This document shows, piece by piece, positions 33,741-42,954 of a DNA stretch of 64,000 nucleotides. This DNA is from Halobacillus fulvus (GTDB lineage: Bacteria; Bacillota; Bacilli; Bacillales; Halobacillaceae). The notes under the pieces were generated by a model that saw only the letters and a list, made by a program, of their open reading frames with translations, ran no database searches and was not told where the DNA came from. Each line of letters starts with the position of its first letter. Position 1 is the stretch's first letter. A program made the position numbers and the translations under genes. The stretch spans positions 98,184 through 162,183 of the forward strand of contig SCFO01000007.1 in the NCBI GenBank assembly GCA_004078665.1. Direction: 5' to 3'.

Positions 33741-33920
33741 TTGAATCTGTTTTTATTCATTTCGGTAGTCATTGCGTTAACGTTCATTTTCTTATATTTT
33801 GTTCTTTATTTTGATTTGAAAAAGAAGAAGATAGAGCTAGAAGAACGAAAATTGGAGTTGGAAAAGAAAAAGTTGGAGCTTTGCGAAGAATGTCCTGAAT
33901 ACAAAGCAGAAAATCTTTAA
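33741..33920 (+). CDS. Small membrane-anchored coiled-coil protein
   Basis: 59 aa: one N-terminal membrane helix, then a run of Lys/Glu-rich heptads ('KKKKIELEERKLELEKKKLE') and a terminal 'CEECPEY'. The start is a TTG at 33741, 6 bases after GGAGGAGA; an upstream in-frame TTG lies inside that site. Two cysteines at the end could bind metal or form disulfides. Function unknown. Confidence 0.62.
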   Translation: MNLFLFISVVIALTFIFLYFVLYFDLKKKKIELEERKLELEKKKLELCEECPEYKAENL

Positions 33921-33938
33921 AAGGCAGGGTCAAAAGAG

Positions 33939-33986
33939 TCGGGATGGTTCCACTACCTACAATTAGCGGAACCATCCCGATGTTTT
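33939..33986 (+). terminator. Terminator with 13-bp perfect stem
   Basis: TCGGGATGGTTCC pairs perfectly with GGAACCATCCCGA, 16-base loop, followed by TGTTTTC. It can serve both converging genes. Confidence 0.85.
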
Positions 33987-34003
33987 CTACTCGCTATACC
34001 ACG

Positions 34004-34246
34004 TCAATATTCCCTTATAACTCGACCACCAAAAGCCGCCTCAATATCCTCGTATTCCGTCACGCTCTCCACCAGTCGCGATAGCATATTCTCCTCTACA
34101 ATCGAGTCAAGGTAGAGATGGACGTCATGTGCTGAAGCCCCTTCCCTTTCGATATGGGAATTCATTTCATAAAAAGTCAGGGCTTCTTGTACATAAGAAT
34201 GAAGGTCTCCCTTCCAATACTCTTTGGCAAAATCCTCGAAGTTCAT
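34004..34246 (-). CDS. Small acidic protein of unknown function
   Basis: 80 aa, acidic and probably helical, no signal or membrane segment ('MNFEDFAKEYWKGDLHSYVQ' at the start, 'GGRVIREY' at the end). AAAGGAG precedes the ATG, which supports it as a real gene. No relatives recognised. Confidence 0.6.
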   Translation of the reverse strand: MNFEDFAKEYWKGDLHSYVQEALTFYEMNSHIEREGASAHDVHLYLDSIVEENMLSRLVESVTEYEDIEAAFGGRVIREY

Positions 34247-34386
34247 GAAATTCTCCTTTCTGGAAACCTTTTTGTGTGATCCGTGTTCTTCTTTTATTGT
34301 AAACGATTCGGTATCTAGCTGGCCCGTTTAATGCTACCTTTTATGTATGACCCATTTTTATTTAGAAATTAACCAAAGACAAACAA

Positions 34387-34418
34387 CAACAAAAACCCCT
34401 TGTTCAATAAGAACAAGG
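34387..34418 (-). terminator. Terminator of the DUF4064-like gene
   Basis: CCTTGTTC/GAACAAGG stem around 'aataa', with an A-run on the left that gives a T-tail on the minus strand. Confidence 0.7.
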
Positions 34419-34541
34419 AGCTGAATGAAATAAAATCCACCGTTACGATTTTTCCATCCGCCATAACAGCGGCAATCCTGTTTGCTAGGCCTTCTTGTTT
34501 TCAGAAGCCTTTAAAGGTTGATAGAGGACGAGATGTAGGAT

Positions 34542-34907
34542 TCAATTTTTAAGTAGGACTGTTCCAGGCTGCCTGACGAAACACATAATCCCCGCAATGA
34601 TAAACAACACAGATTGAATAAATGTAGCCCCTAATGTTAAAAAAAGCATGATAATTCCAGTGGCCACTAATAAAATACCGGATGCTCTTGGGTTGTCTTT
34701 AATTTTGACAAATGCGATGAGTCCTGCAATCAGCCCGGCTAGATGCACGGCTAACACAAACCACCCATACCATAGTTCAGCCACTTGAGGTAATTGTTCC
34801 GGATAAGCTGTTCCTATAAATATCGCAAAAATCAAGCCAAACATAAGAACCAATAATTGAAGAACTAAAGCAAGGATAACGAGTACGTTTTCAATAGTAC
34901 GCTTCAA
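34542..34907 (-). CDS. DUF4064-like membrane protein
   Basis: 121 aa with four membrane segments. The central 'AGLIAFVKIKDNPRASGILL' between segments 2 and 3 matches the DUF4064/YtpI-like pattern of small Bacillaceae membrane proteins. AGGAGG precedes the ATG. Function unknown. Confidence 0.7.
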   Translation of the reverse strand: MKRTIENVLVILALVLQLLVLMFGLIFAIFIGTAYPEQLPQVAELWYGWFVLAVHLAGLIAGLIAFVKIKDNPRASGILLVATGIIMLFLTLGATFIQSVLFIIAGIMCFVRQPGTVLLKN

Positions 34908-35107
34908 ATCAGAACCTCCTTTTTAGATGCATGCTTATACTACGGGCTACATTAACATTTGTTTCATTTTTTACAAAATTATCCTTGCTCGCATCTCCCG
35001 CAACGCCCACACCCTTAACATATATGCCACAAACTACCAAACATGTTAAAATTAAATCACCACAATCTTTTCATCCAATATTTCTATGTGAAAAGGAGTT
35101 TTCTCTT

Positions 35108-35368
35108 ATGGCTGTATCTAAACGTGCAAAACAACTATTCTCCATTGTGGGGAAATTTATGTTTCTAGGTTTTGAAACTCCAAAATCCAGATTAATCTAT
35201 TCCATTTTTATATTGGCAATGGGAACTGGTGTGAATCTACTCGTCGGAGCTCCTACTCAACCAAGCGTGGTTTATATCATCGCAATGACTTTAGCTTATG
35301 TATTTTTAATAGCGTGTATGATTAAATTTGCTTATGAAACATATAGTCACTCGCATAAGACGGAATAA
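35108..35368 (+). CDS. Small membrane protein
   Basis: 86 aa from the ATG at 35108, with AAGGAG upstream; the frame is open further upstream but without a ribosome site. Basic N-terminus, then two membrane segments (about 30-48 and 54-72) and a His-rich end. Unknown family. The next small membrane-protein gene follows after 52 bases, probably in one unit. Confidence 0.6.
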   Translation: MAVSKRAKQLFSIVGKFMFLGFETPKSRLIYSIFILAMGTGVNLLVGAPTQPSVVYIIAMTLAYVFLIACMIKFAYETYSHSHKTE

Positions 35369-35420
35369 CTTGAACCATGCGCTGCTCGGCAGTCAGTTCG
35401 ACTCGAAAGGAGAATACACC

Positions 35421-35696
35421 ATGCAAACCGCTTATTTAATCATTTCCGTAGCACTCGCTCTATTAAGTGGTCTTCCCTATCTCGCTTTTACAACGGACTA
35501 TAATTTCTTCTCCCTCGTAACGTTCGGGATCGGTGACCCTATCAGCCTCTTTCTCCCTTTGATTTATGTTGGATTCAGTTTGATGTTTGCGCTCATGTTG
35601 AACAAAAGCACGAAGAGATTGATTTTATTGCTTTGCAGTTCTGTCTTTTTATTTGTGAACTTGGTCTACGGATTAGCGGTAGGTGTCATGCTATAA
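35421..35696 (+). CDS. Small membrane protein
   Basis: 91 aa with three membrane segments and hardly any soluble part. AAAGGAG precedes the ATG. It follows another small membrane gene and is closed by a terminator. Family unknown. Confidence 0.62.
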   Translation: MQTAYLIISVALALLSGLPYLAFTTDYNFFSLVTFGIGDPISLFLPLIYVGFSLMFALMLNKSTKRLILLLCSSVFLFVNLVYGLAVGVML

Positions 35697-35754
35697 AACA
35701 TGCATTCTCTCATTCCGAGGAGAAAAGTATAAATCGTTGGTGTAGATATGAAAG

Positions 35755-35785
35755 AAAGCGACCTCAAGCAAGTCGCTTTTTATTT
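35755..35785 (+). terminator. Terminator after the small membrane-protein pair
   Basis: AAAGCGAC/GTCGCTTT stem with a 9-base loop, followed by TTATTTT. Confidence 0.88.
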
Positions 35786-35883
35786 TGGTATAAAACCGCC
35801 TCCCGCCCAATACCCCTTGCATCTCCTATGATAAAATCGAAACAGAAACCGTGATTTCAAACACACTCAAGGGAGGATCAATC

Positions 35884-36360
35884 ATGGATCAGTCATTCAT
35901 TCAAACGAGAGAAAAATTGATCAGTTTGCTAAGGCATTTAAATGATTACGAGTTAAATACGGCTGCGGAACTTGGAGGTTGGACGGTTGCACAGGTGGTC
36001 GAGCACCTAGCCGTGGCTGAAGTGAATTTTCTCGGACTGGTGGAGAACGCTATAAAGCAAAAACATATCGGTCATGCTGAGGAAAAAGATTTCTCCATCT
36101 TGCGGGACCGGTCTGTGAAAATGAAGGCACAGCAGGAGCCCTCCACCGTCCACAGAAATGCAGAAGACTGCATCCAAATGCTCCAAAACTCAAGAAACAA
36201 AACCGAGGCTTTTTTACATGAGAACCAAAACATCGAACGCTATGTCGTGTCCCATCCGCGATTTGGAGATATTCCGGCCGATAGCATTTTCACTCTCATA
36301 GCTGAGCATGAACGACGCCATATTGAGCAGATTGAAGAGATTTTGGAGGCTGTTCAGTAA
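35884..36360 (+). CDS. DinB-family protein
   Basis: 158 aa four-helix protein of the DinB_2 superfamily. Metal-binding histidines are visible in 'WTVAQVVEHLAVAE' (about residue 39) and 'IAEHERRHIEQIEEI' near the end. Members are metal-dependent thiol transferases or damage-induced proteins; substrate unknown. Start ATG at 35884 with GGGAGG upstream. Single gene with its own terminator. Confidence 0.88.
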   Translation: MDQSFIQTREKLISLLRHLNDYELNTAAELGGWTVAQVVEHLAVAEVNFLGLVENAIKQKHIGHAEEKDFSILRDRSVKMKAQQEPSTVHRNAEDCIQMLQNSRNKTEAFLHENQNIERYVVSHPRFGDIPADSIFTLIAEHERRHIEQIEEILEAVQ

Positions 36361-36392
36361 ATCATTGTTCACTTACCTGGATCCTGAGCGAG

Positions 36393-36440
36393 AAAAAGGG
36401 GGTACGCGTCTTGTTATAAAAGATGCGCACCCCCCTTTTC
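36393..36440 (+). terminator. Terminator of the DinB-like gene
   Basis: Long imperfect stem: AAAAGGGGG..CGC.TCTT against AAGATGCG..CCCCCTTTT around a short AT loop, ending in TTTTC. Confidence 0.82.
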
Positions 36441-36529
36441 ATGAAGGAATCCCTGGATTAAATAGCATGAGTGTGAGACCCGCCATGCAAGAAGCCAAAG
36501 AGTTTGCGATGAAACATCTAAAACCATAG
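36441..36529 (+). other. Possible C-terminal remnant of a lost gene
   Basis: Directly after the terminator a short open stretch reads 'HEGIPGLNSMSVRPAMQEAK' plus nine more residues and a stop. It has no start codon or ribosome site of its own and could be the tail of a deleted gene. Weak evidence. Confidence 0.25.
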
Positions 36530-36630
36530 TATTAGTACAAGAACCATGATTAGACAAGGCAATGCCTTCTATTTTTTGACACCTAGAGAATGCTGAAGTT
36601 CAAATTCAATGAATAAGGAGTTATGTCGAT

Positions 36631-37881
36631 ATGAAAAAATTTATCAACGCTTCGATCTATGGAGTCCCTGAATCCAGCGAAATATTAATCGAAAACGATC
36701 GCTTCAAAGCGATCGGCCATCATTTACCCGACGCGGATGAAGTGATTGATTTGGAGGGGCGTTTCGTTCTGCCACCTTATGTCGATCCTCATTTACACTT
36801 GGATTATATTTTTTCTGGACTTGGAGAAGGAAATGCCAATGTGTCCGGCACTTTATTCGAAGGGATTCAGCGCTGGAGTGATAACAAGAAATCGCTGACT
36901 GAAGAGATGGTGCGTGAGCGTGCGATCAAAGGGATTCAAAAGGAATTGAGTAAAGGGGTCCAGTATATCCGTACCCATGTCGATATCACAGATCCCCATT
37001 TGACTGGGATGAAAGCCCTCGTTAAGCTGCGTGAGGAATTGAAGGACATCGTGACCTTACAGCTTGTCGCCTTCCCTCAAGAAGGTTTCTTTAGATATGA
37101 AGGGGCCGAGGATTTGATGGATCGTGCGCTTGAAATGGGCGCTGACGTCGCAGGCGGGATTCCTCACTTTGAAATCTCCTATGAACAAGGGGTTGAATCT
37201 TTGAAACGGATTGTCGACATGGCGATCAAATATAACGCCATGATTGATATTCACTGTGATGAAAACGATGACCCGAATAGTAGATTCTTAGAAGTATTGA
37301 ATGCCCTCGTGATGGAAAAGAACTACGGTCCATACACAACAGCCAGCCATACGTGCAGCTTTGGCTCAGTAGAAAATAGTTATGCAAACAAAATGCTAGG
37401 CTTATTCAGAGAATCACAGATCAATTTCATTTCGTGTCCGACAGAAAATGCGCATTTACAGGGGCGTGGGGACACTTATCCGAAACGACGCGGTCTGACA
37501 CGCGTGAAAGAGTTATTGAATAACGGAAACCATGTCGCCTTTGCGCAGGATTCCATCGCGGATTATTGGTACCCATTAGGGAACGGGAATATGATGAACA
37601 TTTTAGACAATGGCATTCATTTAGCCCACTATACGCACATTGATGAACTCCATAAGGCATTCGACCTGATTACCTATCATGGAGCAAACATTATGAGAGT
37701 GCACGATGATTACGGCATTGAAGCAGGAAAGCCAGCGAACTTTATCGTGTTAGATGCACGAGATTCATATGAAGCGATTCGAGAACGCGCCGAAGTACTC
37801 GCATCCGTTCGCAATGGTGATTATTTGTTTAAACGTGAGCCACGTAAAAATGAAGTAGAAATTGATTTTCTAAAACAGTGA
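36631..37881 (+). CDS. Cytosine deaminase-like amidohydrolase (CodA family)
   Basis: Cytoplasmic metal-dependent deaminase of 416 aa. Aligned by eye with E. coli CodA, it keeps the metal and catalytic residues: His54 and His56 in 'DPHLHLD', Gln150 in 'AFPQEG', His208 and Glu211 in 'IHCDEND', His240 in 'ASHTCSF', and Asp307 in 'AFAQDSI'. The strongly conserved 'HLQGRGDTYPKRRGLTRVKE' is also present. The residue after the metal Asp is Ser308 where E. coli has Asp314, a position that shapes pyrimidine preference. No codB permease is adjacent. Substrate may be cytosine or a related cyclic amide. Confidence 0.85.
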   Translation: MKKFINASIYGVPESSEILIENDRFKAIGHHLPDADEVIDLEGRFVLPPYVDPHLHLDYIFSGLGEGNANVSGTLFEGIQRWSDNKKSLTEEMVRERAIKGIQKELSKGVQYIRTHVDITDPHLTGMKALVKLREELKDIVTLQLVAFPQEGFFRYEGAEDLMDRALEMGADVAGGIPHFEISYEQGVESLKRIVDMAIKYNAMIDIHCDENDDPNSRFLEVLNALVMEKNYGPYTTASHTCSFGSVENSYANKMLGLFRESQINFISCPTENAHLQGRGDTYPKRRGLTRVKELLNNGNHVAFAQDSIADYWYPLGNGNMMNILDNGIHLAHYTHIDELHKAFDLITYHGANIMRVHDDYGIEAGKPANFIVLDARDSYEAIRERAEVLASVRNGDYLFKREPRKNEVEIDFLKQ

Positions 37882-37888
37882 TAAAACG

Positions 37889-37926
37889 AATCCCCCTCAG
37901 CTCAAAAGTCGAGGGGGATTTGTTTT
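37889..37926 (+). terminator. Terminator between converging genes
   Basis: AATCCCCCTC pairs with GAGGGGGATT around a 12-base loop and runs into TTGTTTTT. It lies between the deaminase and the oppositely oriented kinase gene. Confidence 0.85.
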
Positions 37927-37932
37927 TCTGCG

Positions 37933-39273
37933 TCATTTATCTATCGGAAGGCTCACCGTAAACGTACTCCCCTCCCCTTTCCTACTCGTAACCCCAAGAC
38001 TGCCCCCATGAGCTTCCACAATCGACTTCGCAATCGAAAGCCCAAGTCCCGTCCCTCCGTCACTTCGCGCATGATCCGCTCTATAAAAGGGTGTGAAAAT
38101 CTTCTCCAACAGCTCCTGATCGATTCCAGATCCATCATCTGAAATATCGAGCTTCCAGTGGCCATCGGACAAGCGTGTACTGACTTCCACGCGGGTTCCG
38201 CCATACGTAAACGCATTGTCCACGAGATTCGTCACGACCTGCTGCATCCGGACTGGATCAATGAAAAGAGGAACCGATGGCGCCACTTCCCCTCTGACCA
38301 GCTTCAGGCTATCATGATCAGCCGGGCTGAGGGATTCCAGCATGTCCTCCGTAAAAGGTCCGCTTTCGACAGGCTGCGGATCAATCGGCAGCTTCTTCAA
38401 CTCAAGCCTTGTTAAATCGAATAAATCCTCGATCAAATTGTCTACTTGACGCGTTTTTTTATGAATGATCGTTAAATACTTTTTCTGTTGTTCCTCGGAG
38501 GTCACCACGCCATCACGCAGCCCTTCCACGTATCCCTGGATCGAGGATAACGGGGTTCTGAGGTCATGGGAGATGCTCGCAATCAGTTCTTGTCTCGCTC
38601 GCTCATACGCCTGCTGTTTGGCAAAGGAGTCTTTGATGTCCTGGCGCATCAAGTTGAAGGAGCTGATAAAACGTCCGATTTCATCCTTTTTCTCGTACCG
38701 GACAGGATAATCAAGGTTTCCTTTTCTCGCTTCTTCACTGGCCTCATACACGGATTTCAGTGGTCGCAACACGGATTTGGACAAAAGCCACACCCATATG
38801 CCAATCGTCAGAAGCAACGCCAGAACGCCGCTGCCGATACTGATCAGGATGTAGGTCATGAGACTCGACTCAAGCTCACTCGATTGAAACGTCAGTTCAA
38901 CCTGAAGGGCCTCTCCTTCTGACGTTTCTCCTTCAATGACGATCGGAGCATAATTGAACGTCAGACCATCCGGCTGTCTGTCAGGAGCTTCTTCCCCGTA
39001 AATAACAGCACCCTCATGATTCACTTCCAGCGCTACGTCGTACGCTTCGGATAGTTCGTCCAGACGCTGATCGAACTCCCGGCTGTTCACGGACGGCAGT
39101 TCATTCAGCGACTCCTCTATTTCCTGCGTGTTTTCCTGCTCCGTCGCTTCGATTTCCCCCGCGATGCGTTCAATGTTCAAGGACAATAACATCAGGACAC
39201 CGGCCGTCACTAAAATCGGAACGACGATCACAGAGATTAACGCGATCACCATTTTGACCTTTAACGTTCTCAT
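37933..39273 (-). CDS. Sensor histidine kinase with extracytoplasmic domain
   Basis: 446 aa from the ATG at 39273, which overlaps the regulator's stop as ATGA. Parts in order: N-terminal membrane helix, acidic extracytoplasmic sensor (about residues 35-140), second membrane helix, HAMP, HisKA with His236 in 'SISHDLRTPLSS', and HATPase_c ending 'TGLGLSIAKSIVEAHGG'. It pairs with the OmpR-type regulator upstream. The neighbouring BcrAB-like transporter suggests sensing of an antimicrobial or envelope signal (inference). Confidence 0.93.
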   Translation of the reverse strand: MRTLKVKMVIALISVIVVPILVTAGVLMLLSLNIERIAGEIEATEQENTQEIEESLNELPSVNSREFDQRLDELSEAYDVALEVNHEGAVIYGEEAPDRQPDGLTFNYAPIVIEGETSEGEALQVELTFQSSELESSLMTYILISIGSGVLALLLTIGIWVWLLSKSVLRPLKSVYEASEEARKGNLDYPVRYEKKDEIGRFISSFNLMRQDIKDSFAKQQAYERARQELIASISHDLRTPLSSIQGYVEGLRDGVVTSEEQQKKYLTIIHKKTRQVDNLIEDLFDLTRLELKKLPIDPQPVESGPFTEDMLESLSPADHDSLKLVRGEVAPSVPLFIDPVRMQQVVTNLVDNAFTYGGTRVEVSTRLSDGHWKLDISDDGSGIDQELLEKIFTPFYRADHARSDGGTGLGLSIAKSIVEAHGGSLGVTSRKGEGSTFTVSLPIDK

Positions 39274-39968
39274 GATGTGGCTTCCCCGACGAATTTGTAC
39301 CCGACACCCCATACCGTTTGAATCCAGACGGGCTTCGACGGGTCCGCTTCAAGCTTCTCCCGCAGTTTCCGAATGTAGACATTCAACGAATTGAAGTCAC
39401 CGAGATGCTCATAGCCCCACACTTCGTTGAATAACTGCTCTTTCGAATAGACCTGCCCCGGACGTCTGGCGAGCACAAAAAGAATCTGAAATTCCTTTGC
39501 CGACAAAAGCAAGTCACGCCCCGAAAGCTTGGCCGTCATTTGTTTTTCATCAAGAATCAGATCCCCGTACTTAAGGACACCTTGTTCCTTTTGTTCTGAA
39601 AAATAACGCGAGCGTCTGAGGTGGGCTTTTACTCTGGCCGTGAGCTCCCCTGGACTGAACGGCTTTGTGATATAATCATCCGCACCGATCCCAAGCCCGA
39701 TGATCTTGTCGGTTTCACTGCGCTTCGCCGTCATCATCAGCACAGGAACCGTCGATGTGCTCCGGATACTCCGGCAAACCTCCATGCCATCGATCTCAGG
39801 CAACATCAAATCCAAAATGACAAGCGAGGGCTCAGCCTGTCTAAACTGTTCGAGCCCCTGTTTACCGTCCGCAGCGAGCGCCACCGTAAACCCTTCCGCT
39901 TCCAGGTAGTCCCGCACCAGCTCTGCAATCTCGGCTTCATCTTCAATAATCAGTATCGTTTCACTCAT
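39270..39968 (-). CDS. OmpR-family response regulator
   Basis: 232 aa: receiver with phosphoacceptor Asp53 in 'LVILDLMLPEIDG', Lys in 'MMTAKRS', and a C-terminal winged helix ('FNSLNVYIRKLREKLE'). Lies 30 bases after the ABC permease gene on the same strand, so the four genes (ATPase, permease, regulator, kinase) may be one operon, an arrangement like ycbNO with ycbLM of B. subtilis. Confidence 0.94.
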   Translation of the reverse strand: MSETILIIEDEAEIAELVRDYLEAEGFTVALAADGKQGLEQFRQAEPSLVILDLMLPEIDGMEVCRSIRSTSTVPVLMMTAKRSETDKIIGLGIGADDYITKPFSPGELTARVKAHLRRSRYFSEQKEQGVLKYGDLILDEKQMTAKLSGRDLLLSAKEFQILFVLARRPGQVYSKEQLFNEVWGYEHLGDFNSLNVYIRKLREKLEADPSKPVWIQTVWGVGYKFVGEATS

Positions 39969-39998
39969 TCATTTCACACCCTTACTAGACTGCCTCTA

Positions 39999-40751
39999 TT
40001 ATACGGCAACATCTCTCCGCTGAAACACCTGCCACGATACAATCGCAAAAAGAATCAAGTAAGCCGCCAGCACGGCGAGTGAAAATTCGATTGTCAATCC
40101 ATCCAGCATCACGCGTCCTTCTTTGAACTGCGTCAGATTGGCGTTCGCAAATAATAAATATTTCGCCCATTCATAGCGGCTTGCAAATAAGGACAGCTGT
40201 GGTCCGACAAACATGAGGAAAATGGACAAGCCAATCGCAAGCGAATTGCTCCTGAACACCGTGGAAATGGTAAAAGCCATCGCCGCATACACCACGAGCT
40301 CCACCGCATAGAGCACATACGTCTCCCCAAGGTCAGCCAGCTGATTTTCACCGTTTATAAAAAGAGGTTCAAACCCAAAGGCTAACCCTCCCGCCAACAT
40401 CGTGGCACCCGCCAATATCAGAAGCAGCAGGCTCCCGAACAGGACCACGACGAAAAACTTCACAGCGAGAATCTTCACCCGCTTGACCGGGCGGATCAAT
40501 AGCAGCTTGATCGTACCATTTGAAAATTCTGATGCGACCGTACTTCCTCCTGCAATAATGGAAAAGAGAATGACGATGGCATATAAAGACGAGGCTTGAT
40601 TGACAAACTCCCAAAATGCGAGGTCATCAAAAGTAGCAACGAAAACCGTCAACGTGGCGACCAGCACGACAAGAATACTCCCCATGACGATCGTAGAGGG
40701 CTTTTTCACCAATTTAATCCATTCATTTTGCAGCAGTCTGAGCGTATGCAT
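39999..40751 (-). CDS. ABC-2 permease, BcrB-like
   Basis: Membrane protein of 250 aa with six segments; the N-terminal 'LLQNEWIKLVKKPSTIVMG' and 'ASEFSNGTIKLLLIRPVKR' match permeases of bacitracin- and lantibiotic-type exporters. Its start overlaps the ATPase gene by about 29 bases. Works with the ATPase encoded just upstream. Confidence 0.88.
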   Translation of the reverse strand: MHTLRLLQNEWIKLVKKPSTIVMGSILVVLVATLTVFVATFDDLAFWEFVNQASSLYAIVILFSIIAGGSTVASEFSNGTIKLLLIRPVKRVKILAVKFFVVVLFGSLLLLILAGATMLAGGLAFGFEPLFINGENQLADLGETYVLYAVELVVYAAMAFTISTVFRSNSLAIGLSIFLMFVGPQLSLFASRYEWAKYLLFANANLTQFKEGRVMLDGLTIEFSLAVLAAYLILFAIVSWQVFQRRDVAV

Positions 40752-41652
40752 ACGAATCCTCCTCTGTCATTTGAAGAAATGAATCTTCGAGTGTTTTCTT
40801 AATCGGTGTGATTTCAAATAGATCGATGTCATGCTTCAATAAGTAGCGAATCAGCTCAGGCAGCTCATCCTTCTCAGCCTGGACGATGAACCCATCTTCA
40901 GTCTGCTGATAGCTGCGATCGCCAAGCAAATCTTTCACTTTGCTTGACGGGGCCGCATTAATCAGCACTTCCTGGTTCCCTGAATGCACCAGCGCCTCCG
41001 TCTTCTCCACCCTGATTAAATGGCCGTTCTGAATAATGCCGATTCGGTCACACATCAACTGCATCTCAGAGAGCAAATGACTCGAAACAAACACGGCCAT
41101 CTGCTCCTCTTTCGCGATCCGCCTGATATACTGTCTGATCTCCCGGATCCCCGACGGATCCAGTCCATTCGTCGGTTCATCCAAAATCAGCAGGGACGGC
41201 TTGTGTAAAAGGGCCTGAGCAATGCCGAGCCGCTGCCTCATCCCGAGGGAATAGCTCTTCACCTTTTCATGAATCCGCTTCTCAAGCCCGACAAGCTTCA
41301 CAACCTCATCCACCCTGCCCGCAGGCAACGGATCCGGAAACAATCGCTCATACTGCCGCAGGTTTTCATAACCGGTCAAATGCTTATACATTTCCGGATT
41401 CTCAATAATCCCTCCGACATGGCGGACCGCTTTTTCAAAATCTGTCGTAATCGAATGCCCATTAATGAAAATTTGACCCTCTGACACCTTTGTAAGTCCG
41501 ACCATCATCCGGATCATCGTCGTCTTCCCCGCACCATTCGGTCCAAGAAACCCAAACACCTCACCTGGATAAAGCTTCGTGCTGATCCCATGAATAATCT
41601 CTTTCTTGCCGATTCGCTTCTTCACATTTTTAATCTCCACGACTGTTTTCAT
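40723..41652 (-). CDS. ABC transporter ATPase, BcrA-like
   Basis: 309 aa. Walker A 'GPNGAGKTT' at 37-45, signature variant 'YSLGMRQR' near 134-141, Walker B 'LLILDEPTNGLDPSG' near 154-168; the 'SLGM' signature is typical of BcrA and lantibiotic-immunity ATPases. The ATG at 41652 is preferred over one three codons upstream because AGGAG lies 9 bases before it. First gene of the cluster. Confidence 0.93.
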   Translation of the reverse strand: MKTVVEIKNVKKRIGKKEIIHGISTKLYPGEVFGFLGPNGAGKTTMIRMMVGLTKVSEGQIFINGHSITTDFEKAVRHVGGIIENPEMYKHLTGYENLRQYERLFPDPLPAGRVDEVVKLVGLEKRIHEKVKSYSLGMRQRLGIAQALLHKPSLLILDEPTNGLDPSGIREIRQYIRRIAKEEQMAVFVSSHLLSEMQLMCDRIGIIQNGHLIRVEKTEALVHSGNQEVLINAAPSSKVKDLLGDRSYQQTEDGFIVQAEKDELPELIRYLLKHDIDLFEITPIKKTLEDSFLQMTEEDSYAYAQTAAK

Positions 41653-41727
41653 GTGCTTCATCTCCTTCTAGTCTTATTGTGGCAAACAGAACTTAAAGGG
41701 AATGGATGAAGTTCTTAAAAAAACCTT

Positions 41728-41764
41728 AAAAAGACAGGTTGGCGCATGGCCAGACCTGTCTTTT
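41728..41764. terminator. Bidirectional hairpin upstream of the BcrAB-like genes
   Basis: AAGACAGGT/ACCTGTCTT stem with A-run on the left and TTTT on the right. It probably ends the transcript of the small gene at 41823-42041. Confidence 0.75.
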
Positions 41765-41822
41765 GGGATGTGTGTGATTTAATTTACGAACCGATGAAAG
41801 TCGCGGCAAGTGCGCTTATCTT

Positions 41823-42041
41823 TTACTCCTCTACATCCTCGATCGATTCACCATCGCAATTTGTTTGCACGCTGAAGCCTGTATAGCCCCAACCATTTTC
41901 TTCGAGGAATTTAACAAACTTACTGTGAAACTCTTCGTGTGGAACACGTCCCCCGTCATTTTTAGGTAGGACATAGCCGTCTAATTTTACGTGAACCTCG
42001 TTCTCTAGTAATTCGCGAGTCGTTTTCTCTTTTTGTGTCAT
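41823..42041 (-). CDS. Small acidic protein of unknown function
   Basis: 72 aa, soluble, with 'ENGWGYTGFSVQTNCDGESI' near the end. AGGGGG precedes the ATG. Short, but with its own ribosome site and terminator. No family recognised. Confidence 0.6.
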   Translation of the reverse strand: MTQKEKTTRELLENEVHVKLDGYVLPKNDGGRVPHEEFHSKFVKFLEENGWGYTGFSVQTNCDGESIEDVEE

Positions 42042-42185
42042 ATTTTTACCCCCTATAAAATGATGAAGAATCGCTGGATGTATGTAAGATGTTCCTTCAG
42101 CGACATCTTCTTATGTAATGATAGGATATATCTTGATTTAGATCATCCCCGAACCATTGATAATAGAAAACAAGACTTCAAAAGC

Positions 42186-42761
42186 TCAAGCATTTACCAG
42201 GATGTAGAGAAAGAATCCATAAAGAATCAGTGCGTGGACAGCAACCATTAGCCACTTCTTCCACCCTTTTCCTCTCAATGCGTTAAAAACTCCGATTACA
42301 GGTGTAAATATAATCGTTGCCAATATCACTAGAGCTGGGGTTCCTCCAATATCTCCAACGATTTGAGTAAGACCAATTGTAATAAGGCATAAACCGAGAA
42401 ACACAAAGACCAATAGGATCGAAGTCCTTATACTCTTCCTATCTAAATTCTTCACCCATTCTTGGGCAACATATAGATAAAAATCCTCCTGGTCCTGCTT
42501 GTCCCTTTGAGATATAAAAGCGGATAACGCTCGCTTGCCTGCTTCCGTATTCACTTGTTCGGGTCCTGCTGTATAATCTTCATTCATCTGTCTATTTTTA
42601 ACTAGAATTTCTTCGAGAAACTTCGTATTTTTGACCGTTTCTTTATAACTCCTTTTCTTTCTATTCTTCACGTTCCGTTTGCCTACCATTATGTGCGTAG
42701 TGAAACGCAAACCTGATAATATCACTGTCGATATAACTCTTTGAAAAACCTTTTTGAACAT
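42186..42761 (-). CDS. Membrane protein of unknown function
   Basis: 191 aa: a basic, hydrophilic N-terminal half (Lys/Arg-rich 'GKRNVKNRKKRSYKET') and three membrane segments in the C-terminal half ('ILLVFVFLGLCLITIGL', 'ALVILATIIFTPVIGVF', 'LMVAVHALILYGFFLYIL'). GAGG lies upstream of the ATG. Family unknown. Confidence 0.65.
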   Translation of the reverse strand: MFKKVFQRVISTVILSGLRFTTHIMVGKRNVKNRKKRSYKETVKNTKFLEEILVKNRQMNEDYTAGPEQVNTEAGKRALSAFISQRDKQDQEDFYLYVAQEWVKNLDRKSIRTSILLVFVFLGLCLITIGLTQIVGDIGGTPALVILATIIFTPVIGVFNALRGKGWKKWLMVAVHALILYGFFLYILVNA

Positions 42762-42954
42762 ACGAATTTAACCTCTTTCATAGCTTTTATCTCATCTCTA
42801 ATATGTAAACTCGGATCACCTAATTGTAGGATATGTTTCTGTGTTGTGAATTAAATTTCGTTTATTTATCATACCGTTCAGCGTGACTTCGTTTCACTGG
42901 TGAGGGATGCTCTCCTCCGCTCCTTTAGGTACTTGTTAAAACTAGGTCTGAGCT

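Noticed and set aside
36541-36630. Purine riboswitch upstream of the CodA-like gene
   Set aside because: The leader is under 100 bases and shows no three-way-junction core; only a TTGACA box without a good -10 was seen.
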